From assembly GCA_029776225.1 (NCBI GenBank), contig JAKOTR010000011.1:124001-188000 (forward strand): 64,000 nt of DNA. The letters are read 5' to 3'. The translations under genes and the position numbers were made by a program. Shown here piece by piece: positions 35,902-47,640 of this stretch. This DNA is from Acidobacteriota bacterium. Its GTDB lineage: Bacteria > Acidobacteriota > Terriglobia > Bryobacterales > Bryobacteraceae. Each line of letters opens with the position of its first letter. The first letter of the stretch is position 1. Under the pieces are notes generated by a model. The model was not told the DNA's origin, did no database searches, and worked only from the letters and a program-made list of their open reading frames with translations.

Positions 35902-35907
35902 TATCAT
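35902..35907 (+). promoter_or_regulatory. -10-like box TATCAT, leaderless-type
   Basis: TATCAT ends five bases before the GTG at 35913 of kdsB. No Shine-Dalgarno sequence lies between, consistent with a leaderless mRNA. Confidence 0.4.
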
Positions 35908-35912
35908 CGAAC

Positions 35913-39158
<3,246 letters not shown>

Positions 39159-39202
39159 CATATGGGGTGTATTCTGCCATGATGAAATACCCGGAGGCTG
39201 TC

Positions 39203-39676
39203 ATGAATAAGAGAAGAAAATACGGGAGCCGTCGCGGGTTCACGTTGATCGAGATGCTGATTGTGGTCGCGATCGTGCTGATCATTGCGGCCGTCGCGAT
39301 TCCCCGGCTGGACAAGGCGCGCATGCAGACGCAGGAAACAGCCGCCATCCGGCAGATTCAAACGCTCCACACCGCCCAGGCGCAATACTATTCCCAATTC
39401 GGGAGATACGCCACAAAGCTCGAGGAACTTGGGCCGCCCACCAGCGGGCAGGAAGGTCCCGGCGGCGCGGGCCTCATTTCGGAGGACCTTGCCAAGGGCA
39501 GGAAAAGCGGGTACGTGTTCACCATGCAGGGCGGACCCGGAGGCTACACCATCAACGCCAATCCGGAAACGTATAACGGCACGGGACGCCGCACGTTCTA
39601 CTCCGATCAGACCATGGTGATCCGCGAGAACTGGGGCGCCGAGCCCGCCACGGCCAATAGCCCAGAGATCAAGTAA
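39203..39676 (+). CDS. type IV pilin / pseudopilin-like protein
   Basis: A 157-residue prepilin-like protein. The prepilin peptidase site is GFTLIEMLIVVAIVLIIAA, with a short basic leader (MNKRRKYGSRRG) and cleavage after the Gly; the hydrophobic alpha-helix follows. The rest contains a Gly/Pro-rich loop. GGAGG lies about five bases before the ATG at 39203, so this start is chosen over codons at 39167. No other pilus gene is adjacent, although an orphan secretin lies at 27 kb. Confidence 0.88.
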   Translation: MNKRRKYGSRRGFTLIEMLIVVAIVLIIAAVAIPRLDKARMQTQETAAIRQIQTLHTAQAQYYSQFGRYATKLEELGPPTSGQEGPGGAGLISEDLAKGRKSGYVFTMQGGPGGYTINANPETYNGTGRRTFYSDQTMVIRENWGAEPATANSPEIK

Positions 39677-39685
39677 CCGAAAGAC

Positions 39686-40315
39686 TTAGAAGCTGAAACC
39701 GACCTGGCCCATGATGTTCACCCAGTGGTCCCTGGTGCGGACCCCGGGGAGGGCGGCCAGCGGTTCGCCATTGGTGTGCCCGCGGTAAACCTTCGACACG
39801 ACGCCCACGCGAAAGTGCTGCGAGTTGTCTACAAAAGTGCTGATGTCTACCAGCGCGTAGTACCCCCACCCGCTGCGTGAAGTGCAAACCGGACAGGCGA
39901 TTCTGAAAAAGTCGCTCGGCTGGCGCAGGCGTTCGGAATAGCGCATGTAAGCGCCTCCGCCGCCGCCGGAAAACAACAACCGGCCGCCGATCAAGGGCAG
40001 GATGGCGCGGCCCCCCAGAGGCACGAAGTACTGATAATCCTTGATGAGCACGGGGCCGAACTCGGTGTTGAGGAAATCCCGCACGTCGGCCGCGCCGAAT
40101 ACGGTCTCGAATCCGGCATCCGCCTGAAAATTACGGGCAAACCTGTATCCGTAGCTGAAGGAGATGCCCGGCGAGTTTTTGAACAGCCCGTTGAGATCCG
40201 CCCGCGGCTGCGCCGCCCCTACCCCGAAGGTGAAGTTATGCCGCGGATAATAGTCCTGGGCCGCGGCAACGCCGGCCACCGCCGCCAAGGCGAGGCTGAA
40301 AATGATTGGTTTCAC
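39686..40315 (-). CDS. outer membrane beta-barrel protein
   Basis: A 209-residue protein with a signal peptide (residues 1-19, IIFSLALAAVAGVAAA). The mature part is made of alternating strands (NFTFGVGAAQPRA, ISFSYGYRFARNFQ, GGGAYMRYSERLR) and ends in GQVGFSF with a C-terminal Phe, as in outer-membrane beta-barrels inserted by BamA. A CPVC motif near residue 141 is unusual. Function unknown. Confidence 0.82.
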   Translation of the reverse strand: MKPIIFSLALAAVAGVAAAQDYYPRHNFTFGVGAAQPRADLNGLFKNSPGISFSYGYRFARNFQADAGFETVFGAADVRDFLNTEFGPVLIKDYQYFVPLGGRAILPLIGGRLLFSGGGGGAYMRYSERLRQPSDFFRIACPVCTSRSGWGYYALVDISTFVDNSQHFRVGVVSKVYRGHTNGEPLAALPGVRTRDHWVNIMGQVGFSF

Positions 40316-40371
40316 GACACCTAAACAGACGCGCTGGTTCGGATTCCAGTTTCTGGCAGGGCTGCCCGTTC

Positions 40372-40797
40372 TTAAACCAGCGCCGCCGCCTTACGCCGGG
40401 CCGCGACGCCTGCCGGACGCCGCATATGCACCCAGCTTCCCACCGCCGCCACTACGGCGCCCAGTATGAAGAGAAGAGCCGTCAGCAGGTCGCTTCCGGA
40501 AGTGAAACCGTAGGAGCTGAAGAAGTAGCCGCGCACCAGCATGATCACGACAGCCACGTTCCACAGCAGGAATAACACCGGAACAATCCGCTTCAGCGCC
40601 AAAATCGTAACCGTTGCGCCCGCCAACGCGGAGACAAACGTCCACGTGGTCAGCGCCTCCCCCGTCCACGGCAAAAGATCAATCGACAGCAAGCTGCCGC
40701 TGGACCAGGCGAGAACTGACGCCGCCAGCAGAAAAACTATGAGCAAACCCTGAAAGCAAAAGCTGAAGACGCGCAGAAGCAAGTAAATGACGTGCAT
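40372..40797 (-). CDS. hypothetical membrane protein
   Basis: A 141-residue protein with four hydrophobic segments (residues about 5-30, 45-65, 70-90, 100-125), no known domain. The ATG at 40797 is preferred because GGGAGAG lies 7 bases upstream. The C-terminal tail is basic (MRRPAGVAARRKAAALV). It stands alone between the beta-barrel and the Clp-like gene. Confidence 0.72.
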   Translation of the reverse strand: MHVIYLLLRVFSFCFQGLLIVFLLAASVLAWSSGSLLSIDLLPWTGEALTTWTFVSALAGATVTILALKRIVPVLFLLWNVAVVIMLVRGYFFSSYGFTSGSDLLTALLFILGAVVAAVGSWVHMRRPAGVAARRKAAALV

Positions 40798-40962
40798 TAA
40801 ACTCTCCCTCAGCGGGTTGACAGCCGTGCCCACCGATAGAACATGCCATTGTAGCAGGCTGCAAGTCGCCGCGCGGGCCGCTGGATGTGATCCGATCCCG
40901 GCTTTTCGCCGAACCGCGATGTGAGCGAACCGGATGACCGGCGAGAGTGAAGTGCAGGAACC

Positions 40963-42054
40963 CTACGCGGCCGCCGCTCTGGAAGGGACGAGTTTCGCCA
41001 TTTCCGCCAGCGTGTAGGCGGGCACGCCCTCGGCTTCGACGACGAACAGCAGGCGCCCTTTCGCCGCGTCGAAATCCACGCGCAGAACGTCGCCCTCACG
41101 CACCTGTCCGCTGGCGATCAGGTTCGCCATGGGCTCCACCAAGAGGCGCTCTACCGCGCGTTTCAGGTGCCGGGCGCCGTACTTTTCGTTGGTGCCTTCG
41201 CGCAGCAGGTATTCTTTTGCGCGGCGGGTGACCTTGAACAGGAAAGGTCCGGCGCTGGGGGACTGGAAGACCCGCTTCTGCACCATGCGCAGCTCGATCT
41301 CCAGGATTTCGCGGAGCTGCGGCTCTCCCAGCGGACGGAAGACCACGATCCTATCCAGACGGTTGATGAACTCGGGGGTGAACTTCCGGCGTGCGGCCTC
41401 CAGTCCGGCCTTCTCGATTTTTTGATCGTGAGGTCCGTGCGCCATGGCGGGAGCAAAGCCGAGCCTCGGCCGGAGGAGCTCCTCCATGGCGGCCGCGCCA
41501 AGATTGCTGGTCAGAAAAATCATCGCGTGGGAGAAATTGACGCGGCGGCCATCGCCCAGCGTCAGGGTGGCTTTGTCCAGAATGCCGAGCAACAGGTTCC
41601 ATAGCGCATCACTGGCCTTTTCGATCTCATCGAAAAGCACAAAGCTCAGCTTCACCTTCTCCGTGTGAAACTCGTCGAGCGCTTCCTGGCTGAGCATCGG
41701 GCGGGTCTCCCGGTGGCCGAGGTAGCCCGGCGGCGAGCCGATCAGCTTCGCGATTTCGTGGCTGTGCTGAAATTCGCCGCAATCGATCTTGATCGCCGCG
41801 CGGGCCGTGCCCGCGAGCAGTTCCGCCGTCGCTTCCACGATGCGCGTCTTGCCCGTGCCTGTAGGGCCGAGAAACAGGAAGCTTCCGGCCGGCCGGCCCG
41901 GCTCCTGCAATCCGGTGAGGTATCTCTGGTAGACGCTGACGATTTGTTCGATTGCCTCGTCCTGGCCGGCGATCAGCTCGCGCAGGCCGGCGCCGAAGGC
42001 CTTCGCTTCGCGGCCTGTCGCGGTGGCGTCCAGCGGTTTGCTGAGCCGGGCCAT
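40963..42054 (-). CDS. single-domain Clp/ClpB-like AAA+ ATPase
   Basis: A 363-residue protein resembling the second AAA+ module (D2 plus C-terminal domain) of ClpB/ClpC but without the N-domain, D1 or coiled-coil. Walker A FLGPTGTGKTRIVEATAEL, Walker B VLFDEIEKASDAL, sensor 1 IFLTSNLGAAA, sensor 2 region KYGARHLKRAVERLLVEPMA. Probably a stand-alone unfoldase or remodeling ATPase with unknown partner. Three ATG codons in a row follow GGAGGAG; the third (42054) has the best spacing. Confidence 0.85.
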   Translation of the reverse strand: MARLSKPLDATATGREAKAFGAGLRELIAGQDEAIEQIVSVYQRYLTGLQEPGRPAGSFLFLGPTGTGKTRIVEATAELLAGTARAAIKIDCGEFQHSHEIAKLIGSPPGYLGHRETRPMLSQEALDEFHTEKVKLSFVLFDEIEKASDALWNLLLGILDKATLTLGDGRRVNFSHAMIFLTSNLGAAAMEELLRPRLGFAPAMAHGPHDQKIEKAGLEAARRKFTPEFINRLDRIVVFRPLGEPQLREILEIELRMVQKRVFQSPSAGPFLFKVTRRAKEYLLREGTNEKYGARHLKRAVERLLVEPMANLIASGQVREGDVLRVDFDAAKGRLLFVVEAEGVPAYTLAEMAKLVPSRAAAA

Positions 42055-42213
42055 CATCATCTCCTCCCATCAGATTGGATGCTCAAATCAGGGTGGCCCG
42101 TTACCGCCCGAAGGCGAAACCGCAGCGGCAAATGTGAATTCTGGTCCGTATACTCCTGTTGACCGCCGCGACGTTTCCGTGCGCTGATTTCTTCCCCGCG
42201 GCCCGGCTCGCGT

Positions 42214-42219
42214 TAAGCT
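42214..42219 (+). promoter_or_regulatory. -10-like box TAAGCT, leaderless-type
   Basis: TAAGCT ends six bases before the ATG at 42226. AAAGA between the box and the start is a weak ribosome binding site. Confidence 0.35.
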
Positions 42220-42225
42220 GAAAGA

Positions 42226-42894
42226 ATGCGAAGACTGGCTCGTTATATGTCCCTTGTTGCGCTGGCGGCGCTCGTGTATCTCGGCTGGACCATGGCGAGC
42301 CGCTACTTCGCGAACCGCAAGTTTACGTCTCAAGCCGTTAAGCCCGCTCCGCCCCCTCCCCCCGATCACGGCACGAACGTAAAGATTCTGCACTTTTACG
42401 CGAGCCAGGGGGAACTCGTGGAAGGCGGCAAGGCGATTCTCTGCTATGGGGTGGCTAACGCTGAGGCCGTGCGCCTGGATCCGCCGGTCGAAGACTTGAG
42501 GCCTTCGATGAACCGGTGCCTGGAGATCGCGCCGCAGCGCGACACGCGGTACACGTTGACGGCGGAGGGGCCCGGCGGCCCCGTCACCGAATCGTTTCTT
42601 GTGCGCGTGAAGCCCGATCCGGAGAGTCTGCCGCGAATTACGTATTTTCGGGTCCAGCAGAAGAAGCCCGCCGCGGACGTGGTCGGCGCTCCGGGGGCCA
42701 AGTGGGCCTATTCGCTGTGCTTCAGTACCGTAAACGCGGTGCGGATCACGGTGGACCCGCCGGCTATGCCGCCGAGCGGGGTAATGCAGGGCTGTTTCTA
42801 CGCCGCCCCGGAAACCACCACCACTTACACTCTCACCGCCACGGACAGCAAGGGCCACAGCACGCAGAAGAAACTCACTGTGGAAGTGGAATAG
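42226..42894 (+). CDS. membrane-anchored protein with two Ig-like repeats
   Basis: A 222-residue protein with one N-terminal transmembrane helix (YMSLVALAALVYLGWTMA), a proline-rich linker (KPAPPPPPDHG) and two similar beta-rich domains. Each holds the pattern C-Y/F-x-V-N-A-x-R-x-PP, a second Cys, and a TYTLTA-like strand (CYGVANAEAVRLDPP ... RYTLTAEGPGG; CFSTVNAVRITVDPP ... TYTLTATDSKG). Each repeat has a Cys pair that could form a disulfide. Exported; function unknown. Confidence 0.75.
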   Translation: MRRLARYMSLVALAALVYLGWTMASRYFANRKFTSQAVKPAPPPPPDHGTNVKILHFYASQGELVEGGKAILCYGVANAEAVRLDPPVEDLRPSMNRCLEIAPQRDTRYTLTAEGPGGPVTESFLVRVKPDPESLPRITYFRVQQKKPAADVVGAPGAKWAYSLCFSTVNAVRITVDPPAMPPSGVMQGCFYAAPETTTTYTLTATDSKGHSTQKKLTVEVE

Positions 42895-42909
42895 CCGCGT
42901 GCGGGCGCT

Positions 42910-44277
42910 TCACTCTGCGTTTCCTGCGTCCTTTTCCAGCCCCATTTGCGAAAGGCGGTAGCGGAGCGCGTTGCGGGTCAGCCCGAGCAACCGCGCCGCC
43001 TGGCTCTTGTTGCCCTCGGCCCGGCGCAGCGCCTCGCGGATGAGGGCGCGCTCGTACTCATCCAGCGTCATTCCTTCGGGCAAGAAATGGTCCGCCGTCC
43101 GGCGCACTGCCCGCGGCGCGGTGTCGAGCCGGATATCGTCGGCGTCGAGGCGGTCCCCCGAGCAGAGCACGATGCTTCTCTCGATGACGTTCTCCAGTTC
43201 GCGCACATTGCCCGGCCAGTGATAGCTGAGCAGCTTTTGAATCGCCGCGTCGGTTATGGATTCCACGCGGCTGCCGTTCGCCTTGGCGAGCTTCTTCACG
43301 AAGTGCTCGGCCAGGAACGGAATGTCCTCCGGCCGGTCGCGGAGAGGCGGCAGGTTGATGGGCACTACATTGAGGCGGTAATAAAGGTCCTCGCGGAAGG
43401 TGCCCTGCTCGAGCGCGGCGCGCAGATCCTGGTTGGTGGCCGCGATGATGCGCACGTCGATGTGCCTTGTTTTGTTGCTCCCCAGCCGCTCGAACTCCCG
43501 CTCCTGGAGCACGCGGAGCAGCTTCACCTGAATGTTGGCTGGCACGTCTCCGATTTCGTCCAAAAACGCGGTGCCCGTGTCGGCCTGCTCGAACTTGCCG
43601 GGCTTGGAGGTGTTGGCGCCGGTGAAGGCGCCCTTCTCATAGCCGAACAGCTCGCTTTCCATCAGGTTTTCGGGAATGGCGGTGCAGTTGATCTTGACGA
43701 ACGGCCGGTCGCGCCGCGGCGAGTGGTAGTGGATGGCGCGCGCGATAAGGTCCTTGCCCACGCCGCTTTCTCCCGCCAGCAGTACCGTGGCGCGCGTTGG
43801 CGCCACCCGCTCGACCGTGGCGAGAATCTCCTGCATCGCGGGGCTGCGCCCGATGATGTTGTCGAACTCGTAGCGGTAGCCGAGTTCCTCGCGCAGCTTG
43901 CGGTTTTCGTCCTGCAAGGCCCGGACGTCGAGCGCCTTGCGGATCACCGTCATGAGGTGGTCAAGCGAGAAAGGTTTGAGCAAAAAGTCCGCCGCGCCCG
44001 CCTTCATCGCTTCCACCGCCGTCTCGACGGTGCCGAACGCGGTCATGACGATGATGGGGGTGGTCATGTTCTGGCGGCGGATGGCGGCAAGCAGTTCCAG
44101 GCCGCTCATCCCGGGCAGGCGCACATCCGTGAGCACCAGATCGGCGCGGTCGGCCAGCCGGAGCGCTTCCTCCGCCGTGCCGGCCTTCTCCACCTCAAAG
44201 CCCGCCGAGCGCAACTGAAGTTCCAGCACGCGGCGAAGCTTCTCTTCGTCCTCGACAACCAGAATGCGGGTCTTCAT
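42910..44277 (-). CDS. sigma-54-dependent response regulator (NtrC/AtoC family)
   Basis: A 455-residue regulator: receiver domain (phospho-acceptor Asp in LVLTDVRLPGMSG), AAA+ domain with Walker A GESGVGKDLIARAIHY, sigma-54 contact loop GAFTGA (in GYEKGAFTGANTS), Walker B FLDEIGDV, and a C-terminal Fis-type helix-turn-helix (NKSQAARLLGLTRNALRYRL). It activates sigma-54 RNA polymerase when phosphorylated. Three bases separate it from the histidine kinase gene upstream, so they form a two-component pair. Confidence 0.96.
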   Translation of the reverse strand: MKTRILVVEDEEKLRRVLELQLRSAGFEVEKAGTAEEALRLADRADLVLTDVRLPGMSGLELLAAIRRQNMTTPIIVMTAFGTVETAVEAMKAGAADFLLKPFSLDHLMTVIRKALDVRALQDENRKLREELGYRYEFDNIIGRSPAMQEILATVERVAPTRATVLLAGESGVGKDLIARAIHYHSPRRDRPFVKINCTAIPENLMESELFGYEKGAFTGANTSKPGKFEQADTGTAFLDEIGDVPANIQVKLLRVLQEREFERLGSNKTRHIDVRIIAATNQDLRAALEQGTFREDLYYRLNVVPINLPPLRDRPEDIPFLAEHFVKKLAKANGSRVESITDAAIQKLLSYHWPGNVRELENVIERSIVLCSGDRLDADDIRLDTAPRAVRRTADHFLPEGMTLDEYERALIREALRRAEGNKSQAARLLGLTRNALRYRLSQMGLEKDAGNAE

Positions 44278-44280
44278 CTC

Positions 44281-45501
44281 CTAAACCAGTGGAAGGAACA
44301 CGCGGAAAACGCTGCCCTTCCCGGGGTCACTTTCGACAGTTATCTTACCCCCGTGCAGATCCACGATCTTGGAAACGATAGCCAGTCCGAGACCGACGCC
44401 ATCCTTCTTCGTGGTGAAGAACGGGTTGAATATGTTTTCGATTTGGGCGGGATCGATCCCTTGCCCGCGGTCGATCACCGAGATCTCCACCATGTCGTCC
44501 ACGACGCGCGTTTTGATGGTGACAGCGCCGCCGGGCGGCGTCGCCTGCGCGGCATTCAGAAGCAGGTTGTAGATGACGCGCTCCATCAGTTCGGGATCGA
44601 ACTCGAACGGGCGCACGTCGGGTGAGTAGTTCTTGTAGATGGTTACCTCGTGGTTCCCGCGATCGCGCTCCACTTGGGCGATGGCCCGGTCGCACACCTC
44701 GCTCAGTTCGGCTTGCTGCAACTTCAGCTCCAGCGGCCGTGCGAATTCCAGGAAACGCGTGACCAGGGAATTGATGCGGTCCACCTCGCTGGAGATGAAC
44801 CCGGCCAGTTCGGCCGCGATCTCGTTGCCTTCCGGAAGGTTTTTGATCAGCATCTCGGCGGAGGCGCGCATCGTGCCGAGCGGATTGCGCAGCTCATGCG
44901 CCAGTCCCGCCGACAACTGGCCCAGCGCGGCCAGCCGCTCGGAGCGCCGCACCGCGGCTTCAGCCTCCTGGAGGTTGCGATTCGCTTCGGCAAGCTGTTC
45001 GGCGGCGGCCTGCGCGCGCCTGGCCTCCAGGCGGTTGGCCTCGGCCAGCCGCTGGGTAAGATAGCCGATCACGGTGAAGAAGAAGAGGCGCAGGATGAGT
45101 TCCGCCACCTGGTCTTCGGGGAGCGTGTACCGCGTCCAGTCCACGTGGAGCAGGGTGAGCAGATAGGCGGCGCACGCCAGCACGGTAAACAGGACGGTGC
45201 CGCCAACGCCCAGCGTAGTGGCCGCCGACACCACCGGGATCAGCAGAATCCAGTAATAGCTGCTGGTGATGTCGCCGGAATCGTGGACGATCAGGTAGCC
45301 CACGGCCAGCTTGAGCAGGTTCGCCAGGATGCTGCCGCGCTGCGTCGCCAGCGAAGCGATCTTCGGTTCCACAACCTGGAATCCCGCCAGCAGGAACAGC
45401 GCGAACACAAACCGCGGGTGCCGCTCCGGCCCGGCAATGGCGATGACTACAAACAGCGCCAGCCACACCAGGTCCTGAATTCTGATTTTCCACCCTGCCA
45501 C
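44281..45501 (-). CDS. membrane sensor histidine kinase
   Basis: A 406-residue kinase with five or six N-terminal transmembrane helices (residues about 10-150), a coiled-coil-like linker (residues 155-200), the phosphorylated His in LSAGLAHELRNPLG (near 205) and the HATPase_c domain with N-box NLLLNAAQA, G1 DRGQGID and G2 GVGLGLAIV. It phosphorylates the NtrC-type regulator encoded 3 bases downstream. Start is GTG with TAAGAT six bases upstream. Confidence 0.93.
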   Translation of the reverse strand: MAGWKIRIQDLVWLALFVVIAIAGPERHPRFVFALFLLAGFQVVEPKIASLATQRGSILANLLKLAVGYLIVHDSGDITSSYYWILLIPVVSAATTLGVGGTVLFTVLACAAYLLTLLHVDWTRYTLPEDQVAELILRLFFFTVIGYLTQRLAEANRLEARRAQAAAEQLAEANRNLQEAEAAVRRSERLAALGQLSAGLAHELRNPLGTMRASAEMLIKNLPEGNEIAAELAGFISSEVDRINSLVTRFLEFARPLELKLQQAELSEVCDRAIAQVERDRGNHEVTIYKNYSPDVRPFEFDPELMERVIYNLLLNAAQATPPGGAVTIKTRVVDDMVEISVIDRGQGIDPAQIENIFNPFFTTKKDGVGLGLAIVSKIVDLHGGKITVESDPGKGSVFRVFLPLV

Positions 45502-45507
45502 GGTGCC

Positions 45508-45513
45508 ATCTTA
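45508..45513 (-). promoter_or_regulatory. -10-like box TAAGAT, leaderless-type
   Basis: TAAGAT lies six bases before the GTG at 45501 in the sequence CCCTGCTAAGATGG, identical to the 14 bases before the VWFA gene at 33736. Confidence 0.5.
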
Positions 45514-45577
45514 GCAGGGATGCCGCGAAATGCTTAAATTACGGCTTTCCGAAGCACTGCCCGCGCAGGCGGCGGAG

Positions 45578-45967
45578 CTACTGGAATTCCTTGTCGATTT
45601 CGACTCTGTAGCCCGCCGCGAGCCGGTTGTTCTGGTTCGCCAGGCCGATAACGGCCATCAGTTCGGCGAACATGGCATCGCTCATGCCGGCTTTGCGCGC
45701 CGCGGCCGTGTGGGAAGCGATGCAGTAGGCGCACTGGTTCGTCACGCTGACTGCGAGGTAGATCATTTCCTTGATCAGCGGGGAGAGCTCGCCTGGAGCC
45801 ATGATCTCCTTGACGGCGCGCCACGTGCGCTCGAGCGTGGGCGGGTCGTTGGCGAGAGCTTTCCAGAAATTGTTGACCCGGCCGGTCTGGCGGGTGGCCA
45901 TGATGTCGTCGTACACCGCGCGAACCTCCGGGGACGCGTCTTGATACTCGATGAGCGGGATCGGCAT
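45578..45967 (-). CDS. carboxymuconolactone decarboxylase/AhpD-family protein
   Basis: A 129-residue protein of the AhpD-like fold. The redox CxxC-H motif is seen as NQCAYCIASHTAAARKAGMS. The family includes alkylhydroperoxidase-type and decarboxylase-type proteins; a peroxidase-related role is the more likely one with CxxC present. It stands alone between the histidine kinase and a methyltransferase gene. Confidence 0.87.
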   Translation of the reverse strand: MPIPLIEYQDASPEVRAVYDDIMATRQTGRVNNFWKALANDPPTLERTWRAVKEIMAPGELSPLIKEMIYLAVSVTNQCAYCIASHTAAARKAGMSDAMFAELMAVIGLANQNNRLAAGYRVEIDKEFQ

Positions 45968-46032
45968 GCATTCCTCCTTGAGCCAAATCTAATTGGATCA
46001 GACAAGCGGCCGGGAAGTTGCGGGATGGCGCC

Positions 46033-46743
46033 TCACGGTTCGGCTGGTTGTTCGCCCGGCAGAGGCTTACGCAGCCAGAGGTAGCAATGGTTGCCGATGC
46101 GATGCGCCGTCGCCGACCGCAACAGGAGCAGATCCAAATAGCGAAGCGGAAAGAGCAGCCAGCCGCATACAAAGTGTGCTGCTGCGCGCCAGATTCGGAA
46201 CGGGAGCAGCAGCTTCACGTACTCGAGGAGGAAGACCAGGATGGTAGCGGTCGGGCCGGTCCGCCAGCCTTCGGCGACAACCTCGAGGCCGCCGGCCAGC
46301 TCCTTGAGGCCATCGATGGTGAACCGCCGGAAGTCCGCCGGGTAGGCATGAAAGGGATGGCAAAACGGGGTCACGAGATGGAGGTATCCGCCGGGCGCCA
46401 AAACGCGCCGGAGTTCACACATGGCCTGCCGCGGGTTGCGCACGTGCTCAAGGACCGCATCGCACTCGATGCGCTGGAAGAGGTCGGAAGGAAAGGGTAG
46501 CCGCTCAACGTCCGCGGCGACATCGACGCCGGGCATGGCGAACAAGTCGATATTGACGTATCCGGGGACGGAACGGCCCGCGCCGCCAACGTACAGGTTC
46601 CACCGCCCAAGCGGCCAGTTCTTTGGCTCGGCGGGGTTCATGACAAACGGCGCCGGAGGCTGGAGCATCCGGTACAAGCGATGGCGCCAATGACGTGAAC
46701 CGCGGGTCTTGTATTCCCGTTCGAGATCGCAGCCAGTCCGCAT
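46033..46743 (-). CDS. class I SAM-dependent methyltransferase, membrane-associated type
   Basis: A 236-residue Methyltransf_11-like protein. The GxGxG glycine loop is atypical (YVGGAGRSVPGYVNIDL), followed by VERLPFPSDLFQRIECDAVL, EHVRNP and RRVLAPGGYLHLVTPF. A hydrophobic helix pair (ILVFLLEYVKLLLPF, HFVCGWLLFPLRYLDLLLL) near the C-terminus suggests membrane association, as in methyltransferases of glycan synthesis. No neighbour gives a substrate. Confidence 0.8.
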   Translation of the reverse strand: MRTGCDLEREYKTRGSRHWRHRLYRMLQPPAPFVMNPAEPKNWPLGRWNLYVGGAGRSVPGYVNIDLFAMPGVDVAADVERLPFPSDLFQRIECDAVLEHVRNPRQAMCELRRVLAPGGYLHLVTPFCHPFHAYPADFRRFTIDGLKELAGGLEVVAEGWRTGPTATILVFLLEYVKLLLPFRIWRAAAHFVCGWLLFPLRYLDLLLLRSATAHRIGNHCYLWLRKPLPGEQPAEP

Positions 46744-46864
46744 CAGAATCGACCAGCCAGTATAGCTTGCGGGGTGGCGGCTCTGACGGCTAAGTAAGTT
46801 GCTGGTATCGGCATTTACGGCTCCCCACTAAATCGGGCATAGCGTCTCAGGCTATTGCTCAGGC

Positions 46865-46870
46865 TATACT
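46865..46870 (+). promoter_or_regulatory. -10-like box TATACT
   Basis: TATACT follows a directly repeated CTCAGGCTAT (46846-46855 and 46858-46867). The same ten bases precede the glmS -10 box at 59304. It would drive the exported protein at 46921 with a leader of about 50 nt. Confidence 0.4.
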
Positions 46871-46920
46871 GAACCTTGCCGCGGCAGTCTCCGTATGACC
46901 GCTCAAAGGAGTTCCAAATC

Positions 46921-47361
46921 ATGAGAAAGCGTCTCTTCATCGCATCGGCCCTCGCAGCATTGGTCTTCCTGGCGGCCGCGCAGCAGAGCAAAGCCGACCG
47001 CTCGCTCAAAGTCAAACTGAACTACACCGGATCGGGGAATGTGGACGAGAAGCACAAGATGTTTGTCTTCCTGTTCGATTCGCCGGAATTCGTGCATGGC
47101 GACGCACCGCCTCTCGCCGCTGAGACCGCCACGGCAAAGGACCAGACGGTAACGTTTTCCAGCCTCTCCGTCCCCACAGTATACGTAGTAGTGGCATTCG
47201 ATCCGAACGGCACCTATGACGGCGTCTCCGGCCCGCCCCCCTCGGGTTCCTCCGTGGCCATGTACAGCAAGGAGGCAGGCAAGCCCGCCCCGGTGAATCT
47301 TGAGGCAGGCAAGACGGCCCAAATCGAGCTGGCCTTCGACGATTCCTACAAAATGCCGTAA
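46921..47361 (+). CDS. small exported hypothetical protein
   Basis: A 146-residue protein with a signal peptide (FIASALAALVFLAAAQQSKA) and a beta-rich mature part (SLKVKLNYTGSGNVDEKHK, then VYVVVAFDPNGTYDG, and a closing AQIELAFDDSYKMP). AAAGGAG lies about ten bases before the ATG. The mature part looks like a small carbohydrate-binding or carboxypeptidase-regulatory-like beta sandwich, but this is a guess. Confidence 0.75.
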   Translation: MRKRLFIASALAALVFLAAAQQSKADRSLKVKLNYTGSGNVDEKHKMFVFLFDSPEFVHGDAPPLAAETATAKDQTVTFSSLSVPTVYVVVAFDPNGTYDGVSGPPPSGSSVAMYSKEAGKPAPVNLEAGKTAQIELAFDDSYKMP

Positions 47362-47569
47362 CAAAGAGTCAACGCCATGTCCACCTCAGCCGGACGACTT
47401 AGCGATCACCTCGGCTCGCGCGGCATCTGACAATGTTCCGGCACGAGTAGGACTACCTCGCATTTGGCAGTTGGCGAATCGCCGCCGGAAGCCGCACCCG
47501 GTGGTTCCGGTTCACGTGGGACGGCAAGGACGGCGCCTGGATATCGAAGCCCGCTCAGTCTTTCAAATC

Positions 47570-47579
47570 TGGCGTCCCC
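47570..47579. repeat. putative att-like 10-bp repeat of the tRNA-Glu 3' end
   Basis: TGGCGTCCCC here is identical, in the same orientation, to the last ten bases of the tRNA-Glu gene with its CCA (48808-48817). The pair brackets hicBA and the integrase remnant. Ten bases is short, so the att interpretation is tentative. Confidence 0.35.
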
Positions 47580-47597
47580 TCAAGATTGAGAGTTGGC

Positions 47598-47614
47598 GCC
47601 CTCTGCTAGAGGGC
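47598..47614. terminator. bidirectional terminator-like hairpin
   Basis: GCCCTC (47598-47603) and GAGGGC (47609-47614) form a perfect 6-bp stem with loop TGCTA between convergent genes (exported protein and hicA). No T-run follows. Confidence 0.35.
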
Positions 47615-47640
47615 CTCAGGAGACTGGTTGCGCTCCGGGA

